A stretch of DNA of 24,446 nt from Acidobacteriaceae bacterium (GTDB taxonomy: Bacteria; Acidobacteriota; Terriglobia; Terriglobales; Acidobacteriaceae): the NCBI GenBank assembly GCA_009781125.1, contig WQYS01000005.1, forward strand, positions 1 through 24,446, written 5' to 3'. Position 1 is the stretch's first letter. Each line of letters opens with the position of its first letter. The notes below the pieces were generated by a model, which was given only the letters and a program-made list of their open reading frames with translations, did not search any database and was not told the DNA's origin. The position numbers and the translations under genes were made by a program. This document shows positions 23,622-24,446 of the stretch, one piece after another.

Positions 23622-24446
23622 TCACTGGACTTTAACGGTTACCGTTACAGTCTTCGGGGAGTAGTTAGCCGTATCGTCCGGCGTAAATACTGCTGTGAGA
23701 GTATTCGTCCCCACCGGCAGAACAGTTCCTGCCGCAGGAGAATAGCTAAATGTTCCCGGCACGCTGGCCGTCGCGTTCAACTGAGTTGCATCGAGCACGG
23801 CGCCAGCGGTCATTGCCGCCGGAGCCGCCCACGTAATCACCGGCGCAGCCTGCGTCACCTTCAATGTGTTGGTGACCGTCACTGTGGCATACGTGCTCGT
23901 GTCCGTCGGCGTAAACACCGCCGTCAACGCATTGCTTCCGGCAGGCAACACCACGCCCGCCGCCGGAGTGTACGCGAACGTACCCGCCACCTTCGAACTC
24001 GCGTTCAACTGCGTCGCGCTCAGAGCCGTCCCATACACAACCGACACTGGCGTAATCCAGGTGACCGTCGGCTGGCTCAGAGTCTTCACCGTCAACGGCA
24101 CTGTCTTTGTTACTGTGTTGTAGTTCGCTGTATCCGCCGGGGTGAAGGTTACGCTCAGCGTCTGCGTCCCCGCCGTCTTCATCACCGTGCCCGCTGCTGG
24201 CGAATAGACGAACGTGCCCGGCACATCCGCCGTGGCGTTCAACTGCGCCGCACCCAGCGCCGTGCCTGTGGCCAGCGCCGCTGGTGTCCAGGTGATGACA
24301 GGATCAACTCCGGCTCCCTTCACCGTCAGCGAAACCGTCGCCGTCGCCGTCGCATAGTCCGTAGCATCCTCCGGCGTGAAGGTTACGCTCAGCGTCTGTG
24401 TTCCCACCGTATTCATCACAGTCCCCGCTGCCGGAGTGTAGGCAAA
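23622..24446 (-). CDS. C-terminal part of an Ig-like repeat surface protein, 5' end outside window
   Basis: The frame is open to the right edge, leaving 274 residues before TGA 23622-23624. It is made wholly of tandem Ig-like repeats (PVITW..., GTAL.ATQLNA, VPGTF.YSPAAGTV, FTPDDTANY). Such proteins are common large secreted or surface proteins in Acidobacteriota. They are usually stalks or adhesins, sometimes attached to an enzymatic N-terminus that cannot be seen here. The end (TVTVTVKVQ) is a plain last strand with no anchor motif. It stops 80 nt before the pilin-like start, in the same direction. Whether it belongs to the same operon is unknown. Confidence 0.85.
   Translation of the reverse strand, partial: FAYTPAAGTVMNTVGTQTLSVTFTPEDATDYATATATVSLTVKGAGVDPVITWTPAALATGTALGAAQLNATADVPGTFVYSPAAGTVMKTAGTQTLSVTFTPADTANYNTVTKTVPLTVKTLSQPTVTWITPVSVVYGTALSATQLNASSKVAGTFAYTPAAGVVLPAGSNALTAVFTPTDTSTYATVTVTNTLKVTQAAPVITWAAPAAMTAGAVLDATQLNATASVPGTFSYSPAAGTVLPVGTNTLTAVFTPDDTANYSPKTVTVTVKVQ
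23625..24446 (-). repeat. Tandem repeat array of about 78 codons per unit
   Basis: Units start at the F.Y.PAAG motif: 24446-24213 (78 codons), 24212-23979 (78), 23978-23751 (76) and 23750-23625 (42, truncated at the stop). Units one and two share long blocks such as GTQTLSVTFTP. Units three and four share TLTAVFTP-type blocks, suggesting stepwise duplication. The first listed unit may itself be incomplete at the window edge. Confidence 0.85.

Overview
The window looks like chromosomal DNA from an acidobacterium, most likely Terriglobia/Acidobacteriaceae. Three things suggest this: a large Oar-type TonB-dependent receptor with an N-terminal carboxypeptidase-regulatory-like domain and no SusD partner; a membrane-anchored regulator whose N-terminal half (the 'LFRYIV...LKERIIG.EVFGR...VVRIRIGDVRKRL...GSYRAVF' pattern) I associate with that phylum; and exported proteins built from Ig-like repeats. 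Assignments rest on reading the translations by eye. No database search was run.

Layout. (1) 1-326: the 3' end of an unidentified plus-strand gene, then a tRNA-Ala(CGC). (2) 315-15819, all minus strand: a glycan-utilisation cluster. In transcription order it holds a multidomain GH51-like glycosidase with an Ig-repeat stalk and a C-terminal double membrane segment, an Oar-like TonB-dependent receptor, a second and shorter GH51-like glycosidase, a GH3 enzyme with a PA14 insert, a GH27 alpha-galactosidase-type enzyme, and a doubtful 91-codon ORF. Perfect inverted repeats of 16 bp and 12 bp lie on either side of the receptor gene. (3) 15820-16154: a divergent intergenic region, then a plus-strand ToxR-like one-component regulator (16155-17528) that may control the cluster. 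(4) 17562-23541, minus strand: a locus resembling a fimbrial chaperone-usher operon. Its order is pilin-like protein, rho-independent terminator, PapD-like chaperone, atypical outer-membrane barrel in the usher position, second pilin-like protein, exported protein of unknown family, and a Fic-fold protein with a degenerate active site. (5) 23622-24446: the C-terminal part of an Ig-like repeat protein whose gene runs off the right edge.

How the genes work together (inference). The glycosidases should release arabinose, galactose and glucose or xylose from plant-type polysaccharide or arabinogalactan. The TonB-dependent receptor would import the oligosaccharides, and the divergent regulator would sense a periplasmic signal. 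The second locus would export and polymerise surface subunits. Its usher-position protein is shorter than classical ushers and carries none of the usher landmarks I know, so it is the best candidate for a poorly described system. I saw no CRISPR array, insertion sequence, integrase or rRNA.
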